From Paraburkholderia podalyriae (lineage in GTDB: Bacteria > Pseudomonadota > Gammaproteobacteria > Burkholderiales > Burkholderiaceae), in contig NZ_VZQQ01000010.1 in assembly GCF_014397785.1 (NCBI RefSeq), positions 124,001 to 188,000 on the forward strand: a DNA stretch of 64,000 bases. Reading direction: 5' to 3'. Of this stretch, positions 1-9,583 are shown piece by piece; the stretch's first letter is position 1; each line of letters starts with the position of its first letter. The position numbers and the translations under genes are program-made. The notes beneath the pieces are model-generated. The model made no database searches. It was not told where the DNA came from and saw only the letters and a program-made list of their open reading frames with translations.

Positions 1-835
1 CGCCGAACTGAAGCGCCAGACCGCCGCGATGGCGAAGGCGCTGAATGTGATCGGACTGATGAACGTGCAGTTCGCGATCCAGCAGGTACCGCGGGCTGAC
101 GGTTCGAAGGACGACATCATCTATGTGCTCGAAGTGAACCCGCGCGCGTCGCGCACGGTGCCGTACGTGTCGAAGGCGACCAGCCTGCCGCTCGCGAAGA
201 TCGCGGCGCGCGCGATGGTCGGCCAGAAGCTCGCAGCGCAAGGCGTGACGAAGGAAGTCGAACCGCCGTACTTCAGCGTGAAGGAAGCAGTGTTCCCGTT
301 CGTCAAGTTCCCGGCGGTCGACCCGGTGCTCGGACCTGAAATGCGTTCGACCGGCGAAGTGATGGGCGTCGGCCAGACGTTCGGCGAGGCGCTGTTCAAG
401 TCGCAGCTCGCGGCGGGTTCGCGTCTGCCGGAATCGGGCACGGTGCTCCTGACCGTGATGGACGCCGACAAGCCGAAGGCAGTCGAAGTCGCGCGCATGC
501 TCCACGAGCTCGGCTATCCGATCGTCGCGACCAAGGGCACGGCTGCCGCGATCGAAGCGGCCGGCGTGCCGGTCAAGGTCGTCAACAAGGTGAAGGACGG
601 CCGTCCGCACATCGTCGATATGATCAAGAACGGCGAGATCGCGCTCGTCTTCACGACGGTCGACGAAACGCGCGCGGCGATCGCCGATTCCCGCTCGATC
701 CGCATGAGCGCGCAGGCGAACAAGGTCACGTACTACACGACGATGTCGGGCGCGCGCGCGGCGGTGGAGGGTCTTCGCTATCTGAAGAACCTGGAAGTCT
801 ATGATTTACAAGGACTCCATGCTCGCCTAAACTAG
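1..835 (+). CDS. carB: Carbamoyl-phosphate synthase large subunit, 3' part
   Basis: This is the C-terminal part of the large subunit that makes carbamoyl phosphate from glutamine-derived ammonia, bicarbonate and ATP for pyrimidine and arginine synthesis. The open frame runs in from the left edge and ends with TAG at 833-835. About 278 residues are visible. They hold the end of the second ATP-grasp half (VLEVNPRASRTVPYVSKAT, where Glu and Asn help bind metal) and the C-terminal methylglyoxal-synthase-like allosteric domain, which starts near TVLLTVMDADKPKAVEVA. No start is visible because the gene is cut by the window. The assignment is by clear family resemblance. Confidence 0.95.
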   Translation, partial: AELKRQTAAMAKALNVIGLMNVQFAIQQVPRADGSKDDIIYVLEVNPRASRTVPYVSKATSLPLAKIAARAMVGQKLAAQGVTKEVEPPYFSVKEAVFPFVKFPAVDPVLGPEMRSTGEVMGVGQTFGEALFKSQLAAGSRLPESGTVLLTVMDADKPKAVEVARMLHELGYPIVATKGTAAAIEAAGVPVKVVNKVKDGRPHIVDMIKNGEIALVFTTVDETRAAIADSRSIRMSAQANKVTYYTTMSGARAAVEGLRYLKNLEVYDLQGLHARLN

Positions 836-865
836 GGCTTCGACTTCCTGTCCAAGATGTAAGTG

Positions 866-959
866 CCGCGGTTAAGCGGCGTTCCGCAGGTGCTGCGGCC
901 CGGGTCTGTGCACGGGCGGCGGCTTTCGCGGAATGCACTTAACCGCGGTGATTTTTTTT
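866..959 (+). terminator. Large stem-loop plus T8 between carB and greA
   Basis: CCGCGGTTAAG at 866-876 is perfectly complementary to CTTAACCGCGG at 938-948, and a second arm TTCCGC (882-887) pairs with GCGGAA (928-933) inside it. Eight T residues follow at 952-959. This fits a large intrinsic terminator for carB. It lies only about 30 bases before the greA start, so it could also act as a leader attenuator. A competing pairing AAGTGC (861-866) with GCACTT (935-940) is possible. Confidence 0.6.
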
Positions 960-988
960 ATGGCCGTTTTTTGCCTCCAGAGTTGTTT

Positions 989-1465
989 ATGAGCACTATT
1001 CCATTGACGAAGCGCGGCGCAGACATGCTGCGCGATGAATTGCAGCGCCTGAAATCGGTTGAACGTCCGGCCGTGATCAACTCGATCGCGGAAGCGCGCG
1101 CCCAGGGCGATCTGTCGGAAAACGCGGAATACGACGCTGCGAAGGAAAAGCAGGGCTTCATCGAAGGCCGCATCGCCGAAATCGAGTCGAAGCTCGCGGG
1201 CGCGCAGGTGATCGATCCGTCGCAAGTGGAAGCGGACGGGCGCGTGGTGTTCGGCGCGACGCTCGAGCTCGAGGACCTCGCGTCGGGCGCGTCGGTCAAA
1301 TACCAGATCGTCGGCGATGACGAAGCAGACATCGATCACGGCCTGATCTCGATCAGCTCGCCGATTGCGCGCGCGCTGATCGGCAAGTCGGAAGGCGATG
1401 TCGCGTCGGTGCAGGCGCCTGGCGGCGTGCGCGAATACGAAATCATCGCGGTCAGCTACATCTGA
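989..1465 (+). CDS. greA: Transcription elongation factor GreA
   Basis: GreA rescues backtracked RNA polymerase by stimulating cleavage of the nascent RNA 3' end through the secondary channel. The 158-residue product has the family's usual length: an N-terminal antiparallel coiled coil (about residues 1-75) with the acidic tip segment [13 protein letters not shown], then a C-terminal FKBP-like domain ending in [12 protein letters not shown]. The ATG at 989 starts the family-typical [14 protein letters not shown]. Longer in-frame versions would run into the upstream stem-loop. It is a cytoplasmic housekeeping gene. Confidence 0.96.
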   Translation: MSTIPLTKRGADMLRDELQRLKSVERPAVINSIAEARAQGDLSENAEYDAAKEKQGFIEGRIAEIESKLAGAQVIDPSQVEADGRVVFGATLELEDLASGASVKYQIVGDDEADIDHGLISISSPIARALIGKSEGDVASVQAPGGVREYEIIAVSYI

Positions 1466-1485
1466 GGGTGACGCCGGTGTCTCTG

Positions 1486-1995
1486 ATGCCGCATCGTTTT
1501 TTCCGCCTGTTGACGGTCGCGTGGGTCGGTAGTCTGTTGACTATCGGCTACGCGGTCGCGCCCGTGCTATTCACGACGCTCGACCGGATGACGGCGGGTG
1601 CCGTTGCCGCGCAGCTGTTTCGGGTTCAGGGTGTGATTGGCGTCGTGTGCGGCATTTTGCTGCTCGGTCTCGCCAATCTGCTCGTGCGGCGCGGCAGTGG
1701 CGAGTATCGCCGCTTGCGCTGGCTGCTCGCCGGTATGCTCGGATGCGTGCTTGTTGGCTATTTCGCGTTGCAGCCGTTCATGAACGCGATGCGCGTCGCC
1801 GCGGTGGAGGCGGGCAGCGACGTCGGGCATTCCGTTTATGCGACGCGATTCGGCATCCTGCATGGCGTGTCGAGTCTGTTCTATCTGATCGAGAGCCTGC
1901 TGGGTCTTGCGCTCGTGTGGCTGCTGCCGTCGCGTGTTGGTGTGGCGGCCGACGAAGAGGGCGCGCGCGATGTTGCGAGGAAGGTGGCTGGCTGA
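1486..1995 (+). CDS. DUF4149 family membrane protein
   Basis: This is a hydrophobic protein of about 169 residues with roughly four membrane segments (near residues 8-28, 45-62, 75-92 and 125-147) and the pattern VAPVLFTTL..M..G.VAAQLF typical of DUF4149 proteins. Its function is unknown. It follows greA almost directly and is probably cotranscribed with it. A GTG at 1468, three bases after the greA stop, would add six residues. I prefer the ATG at 1486, but neither start has a strong Shine-Dalgarno sequence. Confidence 0.8.
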   Translation: MPHRFFRLLTVAWVGSLLTIGYAVAPVLFTTLDRMTAGAVAAQLFRVQGVIGVVCGILLLGLANLLVRRGSGEYRRLRWLLAGMLGCVLVGYFALQPFMNAMRVAAVEAGSDVGHSVYATRFGILHGVSSLFYLIESLLGLALVWLLPSRVGVAADEEGARDVARKVAG

Positions 1996-2166
1996 AGTTC
2001 GCGGGTGACTCTGATGGCTAGTGGTGTGACGCCGCGCTATTGCCGCGGGTTGGTGCCGATGCCCGCGATGAGCGTCGAGTCGCGGCTAATCGTCGCGAAA
2101 TCCGGTGGCCAACTGCGATTCAGTCGCGCGGTGCGGAGTCGGTCCGCACCGTGGCCGCATGTTCTC

Positions 2167-2694
2167 CTACTTCGACTGATGCGAGCGCTTCGCGCTGGTT
2201 TGACGCTTCTTCGCACGCTTGATGTTGCCACCCTGCGTCACGCGTTCATTGCCGCGCACCAGCACCGCTTTGGCTCGCGGCTTGCGCATCGGCACGTCGG
2301 TCGGCTTGACGACCTTGACGACGCGCGGCGCGCGCCCCTTGGCCGGCCGGGCTTCTTCGGCTGCCGCTTCGCGGGCGCTCGGCAACGCGCCGCGCTTCGC
2401 TTTTGCCGCGGGCTGTGCCGATTCGGGCTTCCAGATCACGAGCAGCTTGCCGATATGCTGGATCGGCGCCGCGTACAGGGTGTCGCAGATTTCTTCGTAG
2501 ATGGCGATGCGTTCGTCGCGCTCATCGCCGAACACGCGGATTTTGATCAGCTGGTGTGCCGCGAGATGCACCTTGATTTCGGTGAGCACAGCGTCGGTCA
2601 AGCCTTCGGCCCCGACGAGCACGACCGGTTTGAGCGCATGTGCCTGGGAGCGCAACTCGGCGCGTTGGTCGGAAGAGACTTTGAGGGCTGGCAT
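2167..2694 (-). CDS. yhbY: YhbY-family CRM-domain RNA-binding protein with long basic tail
   Basis: YhbY-type proteins are small CRM-domain RNA-binding proteins associated with the 50S ribosomal subunit precursor. Residues 1-97 or so form the CRM domain, with LKPVVLVGAEGLTDAVLTEI, IKIRVFGDERDER and a GKLLVIWKPE end matching the GxxGLT / KV / GxxxVLYR pattern. The protein continues for about 75 residues of Ala/Lys/Arg/Pro-rich low-complexity sequence, so at 175 residues it is much longer than the 97-residue E. coli protein. It is transcribed divergently from rlmE, another ribosome maturation gene. The tail may be an extra RNA-binding segment (inference). Confidence 0.9.
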   Translation of the reverse strand: MPALKVSSDQRAELRSQAHALKPVVLVGAEGLTDAVLTEIKVHLAAHQLIKIRVFGDERDERIAIYEEICDTLYAAPIQHIGKLLVIWKPESAQPAAKAKRGALPSAREAAAEEARPAKGRAPRVVKVVKPTDVPMRKPRAKAVLVRGNERVTQGGNIKRAKKRQTSAKRSHQSK

Positions 2695-2883
2695 GGAAAG
2701 TGGGAGACTCGACTAAAATGGCGGCTCCTGCGTTTTGTCCGAGCGATTCGGGCGGCTTGATTCGGCAGGGCGCGCGTCAGAACAACAGAATCGCGGATAG
2801 CCGCCAGTGTGGCGGTGGCCGCGCGAATTAACCGCGTATTATCCCCTAAAGCGCGACCCGACGCAGCAACAGTTCAATCTTTA

Positions 2884-3546
2884 ATGGCAAAAAACAAGTT
2901 CAACACCGCGTGGCTGCATGACCACATCAACGATCCGTACGTCAAAATGGCGCAGCGGGAAGGCTATCGCGCCCGAGCGGCCTACAAGCTGAAGGAAATC
3001 GACGAGCAGGACAAGCTGATCCGTCCGGGGCAGGTGATCGTCGATCTGGGTTCGTCGCCGGGCAGCTGGAGCCAGTACGCGCGCAACAAGCTCGCGGGTG
3101 GCTCGCAGCGCAACCTGGAGCGCGAAGGTGGCATCGACGGCACGATCATCGCTCTAGACATTCTGCCAATGGAGCCCGTGGCCGACGTGCACTTCATCCA
3201 AGGTGATTTCCGCGAAGACTCGGTACTGGTCCAGCTCGAAGAATTGGTCGGTGCGCGCCAGGTAGACCTTGTAATTTCGGATATGGCGCCCAACCTGTCT
3301 GGCGTGGCGATCGCGGATGCGGCGCGGATCGAGCACTTATGCGATCTCGCACTGGAATTCACGCAAAATCACCTGAAATCGGATGGTGCCCTTTTAGTCA
3401 AATGCTTTCACGGCAGCGGTTATAGTCAGATTGTCGAAAAGTTCAAGCGCCAATTCAAGGTGGTGGCGGCCCGCAAGCCGAAGGCGTCGCGGGATAAATC
3501 GTCAGAAACATTTATTTTGGGTAAGCATTTGAAGCGTCCCGCATAG
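2884..3546 (+). CDS. rlmE: 23S rRNA 2'-O-methyltransferase RlmE (FtsJ/RrmJ)
   Basis: RlmE methylates the ribose of U2552 in 23S rRNA using S-adenosylmethionine, late in 50S assembly. The 220-residue product has the SAM-binding motif [14 protein letters not shown], the catalytic tetrad context ([24 protein letters not shown], and the Glu in SETFILG) and the typical C-terminus. The ATG at 2884 gives the usual [11 protein letters not shown] start. A longer frame beginning near 2812 is not family-like. It lies upstream of ftsH in the same order as in E. coli (rlmE-ftsH). Confidence 0.96.
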   Translation: MAKNKFNTAWLHDHINDPYVKMAQREGYRARAAYKLKEIDEQDKLIRPGQVIVDLGSSPGSWSQYARNKLAGGSQRNLEREGGIDGTIIALDILPMEPVADVHFIQGDFREDSVLVQLEELVGARQVDLVISDMAPNLSGVAIADAARIEHLCDLALEFTQNHLKSDGALLVKCFHGSGYSQIVEKFKRQFKVVAARKPKASRDKSSETFILGKHLKRPA

Positions 3547-3735
3547 GGGTGCGGCGATCCATTTTTCACCTCTGCCAATAACGAGCCCGATGCGTTGGAG
3601 ACTGGCGTCGAGCCGGGCCGCTACCTATTTTCGTGGTAGTGAAACGTTATGGCAGGGGTCTGCGGACTGGATTAGAATGCTTTAGTGGTGCCGCAAGGCA
3701 AATGTAGGCGCCCGTCTAAGTGAAGGAGTGGTGCT

Positions 3736-5625
3736 TTGAACAACAATATGTTTTCGAAAGCAGCAGTGTGGCTGGTGATCGCACTGGTGCTGTTTACGGT
3801 GTTCAAGCAGTTCGACAAGCCCCGTGTCCAGGAAGGTGTTTCCTATTCGCAGTTCATGGACGACGCGAAGAACGGCAAAGTCAAGAACGTCATTGTCCAG
3901 GGGCGGAACCTCACGGTCACTCCAGCAGACGGCCAGAAGTACCAGATCGTGTCGCCCGGCGACATCTGGATGGTCGGCGATCTGATGAAGTATGGCGTAC
4001 AGGTGAGCGGCAAGGCTGACGACGAACCCAATGCACTGATGTCCGTGCTGTATTACCTCGGGCCGACGATCCTGATCATCGGTTTCTGGTTCTACATGAT
4101 GAGACAGATGCAGGGGGGCGGCAAAGGCGGGGCCTTCTCGTTTGGAAAGTCGCGCGCGCGACTGATCGACGAGAACAACAACGCAATCAATTTCACCGAC
4201 GTCGCCGGTTGCGACGAAGCCAAGGAAGAAGTGTCGGAACTCGTCGACTTCCTGCGCGATCCGCAGAAATTCCAGAAGCTCGGTGGTCGTATTCCGCGCG
4301 GCGTGCTGCTCGTTGGCCCGCCGGGAACGGGTAAGACGCTTCTCGCGCGCGCTATCGCCGGCGAGGCGAAGGTGCCGTTCTTCAGTATTTCGGGCTCGGA
4401 CTTCGTCGAAATGTTCGTCGGTGTCGGCGCGGCTCGTGTGCGCGACATGTTCGAGCAGGCCAAGAAGCACGCGCCGTGTATCGTGTTCATCGACGAAATC
4501 GACGCAGTCGGTCGTCATCGCGGCGCCGGCATGGGCGGCGGTAACGACGAGCGCGAACAGACGCTGAACCAGATGCTCGTCGAAATGGACGGATTCGAGG
4601 CGAACTCGGGCGTCATCGTGATCGCCGCGACGAACCGTTCGGATGTGCTCGACAAGGCGCTCTTGCGTCCGGGCCGTTTCGACCGTCAGGTGTACGTGGG
4701 TCTGCCCGATATTCGCGGCCGCGAGCACATCATGAAGGTGCACCTGCGCAAGGTGCCGATCTCGAACGACGTTGATGCGGCAGTGATCGCGCGCGGCACG
4801 CCGGGTTTCTCGGGCGCCGATCTCGCGAATCTCGTCAACGAGGCAGCACTATTCGCGGCGCGCCGCGGCAAGCGCATCGTCGAAATGACGGACTTCGAGG
4901 ACGCAAAGGACAAGATCTTCATGGGGCCGGAGCGCAAGTCGGCCGTGATCCGCGAAGAATCGAAGCGTGCTACCGCGTATCACGAATCGGGTCACGCCGT
5001 GATCGCGAAGCTGTTGCCGAAGGCCGATCCGGTGCACAAGGTCACGATCATTCCGCGCGGCCGCGCGCTGGGCGTCACGTGGCAGTTGCCGGAGCATGAC
5101 AACGAAACGTACTCGAAGGAATATCTGCTCGACCGACTTGCCATTCTGTTCGGTGGCCGCGTCGCGGAAGAGCTGTTCCTGAACCTGATCAGCACCGGCG
5201 CGTCGGACGACTTCAACAAGGCGACGCAGACGGCCCGCGCAATGGTTGCCCGCTTCGGCATGACGGACGCGCTCGGGCCGATGGTCTATGTCGACGACGA
5301 AAACGAGGCTTCGCCGTTCGGCCGCGGCTTTACGCGGACCATTTCGGAAGCGACGCAGCAGAAGGTCGACGCGGAAATCCGCCATGTGTTGGACGAGCAG
5401 TACAATCTCGCACGGCGCCTGCTCGAAGGGAACCGCGACAAGGTCGAAGCGATGACCGCCGCATTGATGGAGTGGGAGACGATCGACGCCGATCAGATCA
5501 ACGACATCATGGCTGGCCGTCCGCCGCGTTCACCGAAAAGCTCGCCGCCGTCGGCAAGCGACGCCTCGTCGGGCGGCAGCCCGGGCACCGAAGTCAAGCC
5601 GGGCAGCGCAACCGCGCCGGCCTGA
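3736..5625 (+). CDS. ftsH: ATP-dependent zinc metalloprotease FtsH
   Basis: This is a membrane-anchored AAA+ protease that degrades misfolded membrane proteins and regulatory proteins. Two N-terminal membrane segments (about residues 7-24 and 100-120) flank a periplasmic domain. Walker A GPPGTGKT lies near residues 194-201, Walker [12 protein letters not shown] near 250, and the zinc-binding HESGH begins at His416. Length is 629 residues, normal for the family, with a Pro/Ser/Gly-rich C-terminal tail. Translation appears to start at TTG 3736 (MNNNMFSK), with GAAGGAG a suitable distance upstream. It is followed by a strong terminator before folP. Confidence 0.97.
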   Translation: MNNNMFSKAAVWLVIALVLFTVFKQFDKPRVQEGVSYSQFMDDAKNGKVKNVIVQGRNLTVTPADGQKYQIVSPGDIWMVGDLMKYGVQVSGKADDEPNALMSVLYYLGPTILIIGFWFYMMRQMQGGGKGGAFSFGKSRARLIDENNNAINFTDVAGCDEAKEEVSELVDFLRDPQKFQKLGGRIPRGVLLVGPPGTGKTLLARAIAGEAKVPFFSISGSDFVEMFVGVGAARVRDMFEQAKKHAPCIVFIDEIDAVGRHRGAGMGGGNDEREQTLNQMLVEMDGFEANSGVIVIAATNRSDVLDKALLRPGRFDRQVYVGLPDIRGREHIMKVHLRKVPISNDVDAAVIARGTPGFSGADLANLVNEAALFAARRGKRIVEMTDFEDAKDKIFMGPERKSAVIREESKRATAYHESGHAVIAKLLPKADPVHKVTIIPRGRALGVTWQLPEHDNETYSKEYLLDRLAILFGGRVAEELFLNLISTGASDDFNKATQTARAMVARFGMTDALGPMVYVDDENEASPFGRGFTRTISEATQQKVDAEIRHVLDEQYNLARRLLEGNRDKVEAMTAALMEWETIDADQINDIMAGRPPRSPKSSPPSASDASSGGSPGTEVKPGSATAPA

Positions 5626-5647
5626 TCGGCAGCCAGTAGAAAGTGCG

Positions 5648-5677
5648 GGCCGGTGTGCTACACACCGGCCCGTTTTG
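5648..5677 (+). terminator. Rho-independent terminator after ftsH
   Basis: A perfect 11-bp stem GGGCCGGTGTG (5648-5658) and CACACCGGCCC (5662-5672) with a 3-base loop is followed by GTTTT. It ends the ftsH transcript. It also argues against a folP start at the GTG near 5643, because that start would lie in front of this hairpin. Confidence 0.85.
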
Positions 5678-5708
5678 CATTTATCCGTTCCAAGTGAAGC
5701 ATTGCTAC

Positions 5709-6608
5709 GTGTCGAAAGTCGATTCTTCTTCCGTACCCGTTCCAGAGCCGCTGCAATGCGGCCGATTCAAGCTGACGTTTGAACGCCCGTTGGTCATGGG
5801 CATCCTGAACGTTACGCCCGATTCCTTCTCCGATGGCGGGATGTACGCGATGCGCGGCGATGCGCTGCGCCAGGCCGAGCGCATGATGCTCGAGGGCGCG
5901 GACATCATCGATATCGGCGGAGAATCGACGCGTCCCGGCGCGCCGCCGGTGCCGCTCGACGAAGAGCTGCAGCGCGTGATACCGCTCGTCGAGCAACTGC
6001 GCGGTGCGAACGTGCCGTTGTCGGTCGATACGTACAAGCCGGAAGTGATGCGTCATGCGTTGAGCGCGGGCGCCGACCTGATCAACGACATCTGGGGCTT
6101 CCGCATGCCCGGCGCGATCGACGCGGTGCGCGACAGCGACTGCGGCCTTTGTGTGATGCATATGCTGGGTGAGCCTCAGACCATGCAGCTCGGCGAGCCG
6201 CACTATGGCGACGTTGTCAGCGACGTCCGCCATTTCCTCGAGGAGCGTGTCGCGACGTTGCAGCAGGCGGGGATTGGGCGCGAGCGCATCAGCGTCGATC
6301 CGGGTTTCGGCTTCGGCAAGACCGTCGTCGAGCACAACTACGCGTTGCTCGCGCATCTGCGCGACACGGCGCCACGCGCCGCAGCGCCGTATCCGATTCT
6401 TGCGGGCATGTCGCGTAAGTCGATGATTGGCGCGGTCACGGGGCGGCCGGCGCCGGAGCGCGTGGCCGGCAGCATCGCCGCGGCGGTGTGCGCGGCCGAG
6501 CGGGGCGCCGCGATTTTGCGCGTACACGACGTCGCGCAAACACTCGATGCATTGAAAGTATGGGCAACCCTGCGCGACGCAACCAGGCAGAGCCGCGCGC
6601 ACGGTTGA
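5709..6608 (+). CDS. folP: Dihydropteroate synthase
   Basis: FolP condenses 6-hydroxymethyl-dihydropterin pyrophosphate with p-aminobenzoate to make dihydropteroate in folate synthesis, and is the target of sulfonamides. The motifs [15 protein letters not shown] and [14 protein letters not shown] are diagnostic of the TIM-barrel pterin-binding family, and [10 protein letters not shown] supplies the phosphate-binding loop near the C-terminus. The GTG at 5709 gives about 299 residues and avoids the upstream terminator. A further start nearer the first conserved strand cannot be excluded. It precedes glmM by 29 bases, the conserved ftsH-folP-glmM arrangement. Confidence 0.95.
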   Translation: MSKVDSSSVPVPEPLQCGRFKLTFERPLVMGILNVTPDSFSDGGMYAMRGDALRQAERMMLEGADIIDIGGESTRPGAPPVPLDEELQRVIPLVEQLRGANVPLSVDTYKPEVMRHALSAGADLINDIWGFRMPGAIDAVRDSDCGLCVMHMLGEPQTMQLGEPHYGDVVSDVRHFLEERVATLQQAGIGRERISVDPGFGFGKTVVEHNYALLAHLRDTAPRAAAPYPILAGMSRKSMIGAVTGRPAPERVAGSIAAAVCAAERGAAILRVHDVAQTLDALKVWATLRDATRQSRAHG

Positions 6609-6637
6609 ACCCGCAGCCACAAACAGGGAGAACAATC

Positions 6638-7996
6638 ATGGCACGTCGTTACTTCGGAACGGACGGCATCCGAGGCAAGGTCGGCGAAGGCCCGATCACA
6701 CCGGAATTCGTGTTGCGACTCGGCTACGCGGCAGGCAAGGTGCTCGCGGGCGCCGATCAGTGGGCCAAAACCGGCACCCGGCCGACAGTCCTGATCGGCA
6801 AGGATACGCGGGTGTCGGGCTACATGCTCGAAGCCGCGCTCGAATCGGGCTTTTCGGCGGCCGGCGTCGACGTGATGCTGGCCGGCCCGATGCCGACACC
6901 CGGCATCGCCTATCTGACGCGCGCGCTGCGGCTTGCCGCGGGCGTCGTGATCAGCGCGTCGCATAACCCATACTACGACAACGGAATCAAGTTCTTCTCG
7001 GCCGACGGCAACAAGCTGCCGGACGACGTCGAAGCGCAGATCGAAGAGCAGCTCGAGCTGCCGCTTGCGTGCGCGGCCTCCGAGCAACTGGGCAAGGCGC
7101 GTCGTCTCGACGACGCCGCTGGCCGCTACATCGAATTCTGCAAGAGCACGTTCCCGGCCGCGTACGACCTGCGCGGCATGAAGCTCGTCGTCGATTGCGC
7201 GCACGGCGCCGCCTACGACGTCGCGCCGCATGTGTTCCATGAGCTCGGCGCAGAAGTGATCCCGATCGGCGTCTCGCCGAACGGCTTCAACATCAACGAC
7301 GGCGTCGGCGCGACCGCGCCTGATGCGCTGGTTCGCGCGGTGCGCGCGAACCACGCGGACCTCGGTATCGCACTCGATGGCGACGCCGACCGTCTGCAGG
7401 TCGTCGACGAATCCGGCCGTCTGTTTAATGGCGACGAGTTGTTGTACGTACTGGTCAAGGACCGTATCGCGACCGCCGGCCATGTAGAAGGAGCGGTCGG
7501 AACGCTGATGACCAACATGGCGGTGGAGGTCGCGCTGCAGAACGCCGGCGTTAAGTTCGTGCGCGCCGCGGTCGGCGACCGCTATGTGCTCGAACAGCTT
7601 CGCGAGCACGGTTGGCAACTCGGGGCGGAAGGCTCGGGCCACATTCTGTCGCTCGATCGCCATTCGACCGGCGACGGAATCGTCTCCGCGCTGCTCGTGC
7701 TCGCGGCGATGCAGCGCAGCAGCAAATCGCTCGCCGATCTGCTCGAGGGCGTCACACTGTTCCCGCAGAAGCTGATCAACGTGCGCATGAAGCCCGGCGC
7801 GGACTGGAAGGGCAGCGCGACGATTCGTAGCGCGATCAAGGTGGCCGAAGGCGCGCTCGACGGCCGCGGTCGTGTGCTGATCCGCGCTTCGGGCACCGAG
7901 CCGGTACTGCGCGTGATGGTGGAGGCGCAGAACCTCGCGGACGCGCTTCAACATTCGGAAGCGATCGCCGAAGCCGTGCGGGAAGCGACGGCCTGA
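6638..7996 (+). CDS. glmM: Phosphoglucosamine mutase
   Basis: GlmM interconverts glucosamine-6-phosphate and glucosamine-1-phosphate on the way to UDP-GlcNAc for peptidoglycan and LPS. The 452-residue protein has the N-terminal [11 protein letters not shown], the active-site loop [15 protein letters not shown] with the phosphorylated Ser near residue 108, the metal-binding DGDADR and the phosphate-binding RASGTEP near the C-terminus. The ATG at 6638 is preceded by AGGGAG. It is probably cotranscribed with folP. Confidence 0.97.
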   Translation: MARRYFGTDGIRGKVGEGPITPEFVLRLGYAAGKVLAGADQWAKTGTRPTVLIGKDTRVSGYMLEAALESGFSAAGVDVMLAGPMPTPGIAYLTRALRLAAGVVISASHNPYYDNGIKFFSADGNKLPDDVEAQIEEQLELPLACAASEQLGKARRLDDAAGRYIEFCKSTFPAAYDLRGMKLVVDCAHGAAYDVAPHVFHELGAEVIPIGVSPNGFNINDGVGATAPDALVRAVRANHADLGIALDGDADRLQVVDESGRLFNGDELLYVLVKDRIATAGHVEGAVGTLMTNMAVEVALQNAGVKFVRAAVGDRYVLEQLREHGWQLGAEGSGHILSLDRHSTGDGIVSALLVLAAMQRSSKSLADLLEGVTLFPQKLINVRMKPGADWKGSATIRSAIKVAEGALDGRGRVLIRASGTEPVLRVMVEAQNLADALQHSEAIAEAVREATA

Positions 7997-8391
7997 TCGG
8001 TTCCCGGGTTGACGGCGGGCGGTGGCGATCGCTTGCCGGCGCCTGCCTGATCGTCGCCATCAGGCCGGGCTTCCCCCCAAACCTCGGCTCGATCGCGAGC
8101 CCCGGCGAAACCTCACGCGCACCCGCCAAAACATCGACACGTCCCGCACAAAAATCCCTCTTCACGCAGCGCGCAAACGTTCGCGCCCCATCTTTTTCGC
8201 CTACCTTGAATAATGCGGCGCGACCTGCCTCGCGCCGGGCGCAATCAGTCCATCCCGGCACCTTTCACCCGGTAATATTACTGTCACATCCGATTCACGA
8301 TCAGTCACGTTTTTGTCATAAAGAGACCCTAAGCTTCGCGGTGTTCGAGTTTCACGCTCACACCACACGCTCACACCCCCTTGGAGGTCTC
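7997..8391. other. Intergenic region glmM-pstS
   Basis: These 395 bases contain no convincing gene. The right part (8281-8335) holds the Pho boxes and presumed promoter of pstS. In the left part I see no clear terminator with a T-run. The short open frames here are Arg/Pro-rich and look non-coding. Confidence 0.6.
8281..8335 (+). promoter_or_regulatory. Two Pho boxes and -10 of pstS
   Basis: Heptamers CTGTCAC (8281-8287) and GATTCAC (8292-8298), then CAGTCAC (8302-8308) and TTGTCAT (8313-8319), recur with 10-11 bp spacing. This is the arrangement of PhoB-binding Pho boxes (two 7-bp direct repeats separated by 4 bp). A weak -10 candidate TAAGCT follows exactly 10 bp later (8330-8335), as in PhoB-activated promoters where the Pho box replaces the -35. 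The match is seen in the sequence; PhoB control is inferred from the family. Confidence 0.75.
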
Positions 8392-9423
8392 ATGAAATTG
8401 ATGCAAACCGTGTTCGCTGGCGTCGCTGGCGCGCTCTTCGCAATCGCAGCGCAAGCCGCAGACATCACCGGCGCGGGCAGCACGTTCGCAGCACCGATCT
8501 ACACGAAGTGGGCCGATGCTTATCAGAAGTCCGGCGGCGGCAAGGTTAACTATCAAGGTATCGGTTCGTCGGGCGGTGTGAAGCAGATCGTCGCGAAGAC
8601 CGTCGATTTCGCCGGTTCGGACGCTCCGCTGAAGGACGACGAACTCGCCAAGGACGGCCTGTTCCAGTTCCCGACGGTGGTCGGCGGCGTGGTGCCGGCA
8701 GTCAATGTGCCGGGTGTGAAGCCGGGCGAACTGGTGCTGTCGGGTGAAGCGCTCGGCGACATCTACCTGGGCAAGATCAAGAAGTGGAACGACCCGGCAA
8801 TCGCCGCGCTGAACCCGAAGGTCAAGCTGCCGGACCTGGACATCGCCGTGGTGCGTCGCGCTGACGGTTCGGGCACCAGTTTCATCTGGACGAACTATCT
8901 GTCGAAGGTCAACCCGGAATGGAAGACGAAGGTCGGTGAAGGTTCGACGGTCAACTGGCCGACCGGCACGGGCGGCAAGGGCAACGACGGCGTCGCCGCT
9001 TTCGTGCAGCGTCTGCCGGGCGCGATCGGCTATGTCGAATGGGCGTACGCGAAGCAGAACCACATGAACTACGTCGCGATGAAGAACGAAGCTGGTGCAG
9101 TGGTTGAGCCGCAGACCGAAACGTTCAAGGCAGCGGCTGCTGGCGCTGACTGGTCGAAGTCGTTCTACCAGATTCTGACGAACGAGCCGGGCAAGAACGC
9201 ATGGCCGATCGTCGGCGCGACGTTCGTGCTGCTGCACACGACGCAGGACAAGGCACCGCAAGGCACGGAAACGCTGAAGTTCTTCGACTGGGCGTTCAAG
9301 AACGGCGGTCAGGCTGCGAACGATCTGGACTACATCTCGCTGCCGGAATCGGTCGTGTCGGAGATTCGCACGCAGTGGAAGCAGAAGGTGAAGGATTCGG
9401 CAGGCAAGACGCTCTCCGAGTAA
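8392..9423 (+). CDS. pstS: Phosphate ABC transporter periplasmic binding protein PstS
   Basis: PstS captures inorganic phosphate in the periplasm for the high-affinity PstSCAB importer. The 343-residue precursor starts with a typical signal peptide ending ...IAAQA before [15 protein letters not shown]. Phosphate-binding segments [26 protein letters not shown] and [10 protein letters not shown] are all visible. The ATG at 8392 is preceded by GGAGG. It leads the pst-pho operon downstream of Pho boxes, and hairpins separate it from pstC. Confidence 0.97.
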   Translation: MKLMQTVFAGVAGALFAIAAQAADITGAGSTFAAPIYTKWADAYQKSGGGKVNYQGIGSSGGVKQIVAKTVDFAGSDAPLKDDELAKDGLFQFPTVVGGVVPAVNVPGVKPGELVLSGEALGDIYLGKIKKWNDPAIAALNPKVKLPDLDIAVVRRADGSGTSFIWTNYLSKVNPEWKTKVGEGSTVNWPTGTGGKGNDGVAAFVQRLPGAIGYVEWAYAKQNHMNYVAMKNEAGAVVEPQTETFKAAAAGADWSKSFYQILTNEPGKNAWPIVGATFVLLHTTQDKAPQGTETLKFFDWAFKNGGQAANDLDYISLPESVVSEIRTQWKQKVKDSAGKTLSE

Positions 9424-9434
9424 CGCGCGTAAGT

Positions 9435-9460
9435 GGGCGCGGTCGATCGGGACCGCGCCC
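9435..9460 (+). terminator. Intercistronic hairpin 1 after pstS
   Basis: GGGCGCGGTC (9435-9444) pairs perfectly with GACCGCGCCC (9451-9460) around a 6-base loop. There is no T-run, so it may act as an mRNA-stabilising or partial-termination structure that raises pstS relative to pstC rather than as a full terminator. Confidence 0.6.
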
Positions 9461-9471
9461 TGTAGCACCCC

Positions 9472-9495
9472 GGCCGTCCTCGTGTGAGGACGGCC
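9472..9495 (+). terminator. Intercistronic hairpin 2 after pstS
   Basis: GGCCGTCCTC (9472-9481) pairs perfectly with GAGGACGGCC (9486-9495) around a GTGT loop, 11 bases after the first hairpin. Only a weak T tract follows. The tandem pair is consistent with differential expression of the binding protein over the membrane components. Confidence 0.6.
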
Positions 9496-9583
9496 TGTGA
9501 CTTTCAAGCGGCATGCGCCGCACGCATCACCGACCGCCCGACATGTGTCGTCCGGCAACTGGAAACAGGTCCCTCAGGCTCTC

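Noticed and set aside
8022..8213. Open frame upstream of pstS
   Set aside because: Arg/Pro-rich translation typical of random GC-rich sequence, no ribosome site, and it ends before the Pho boxes.
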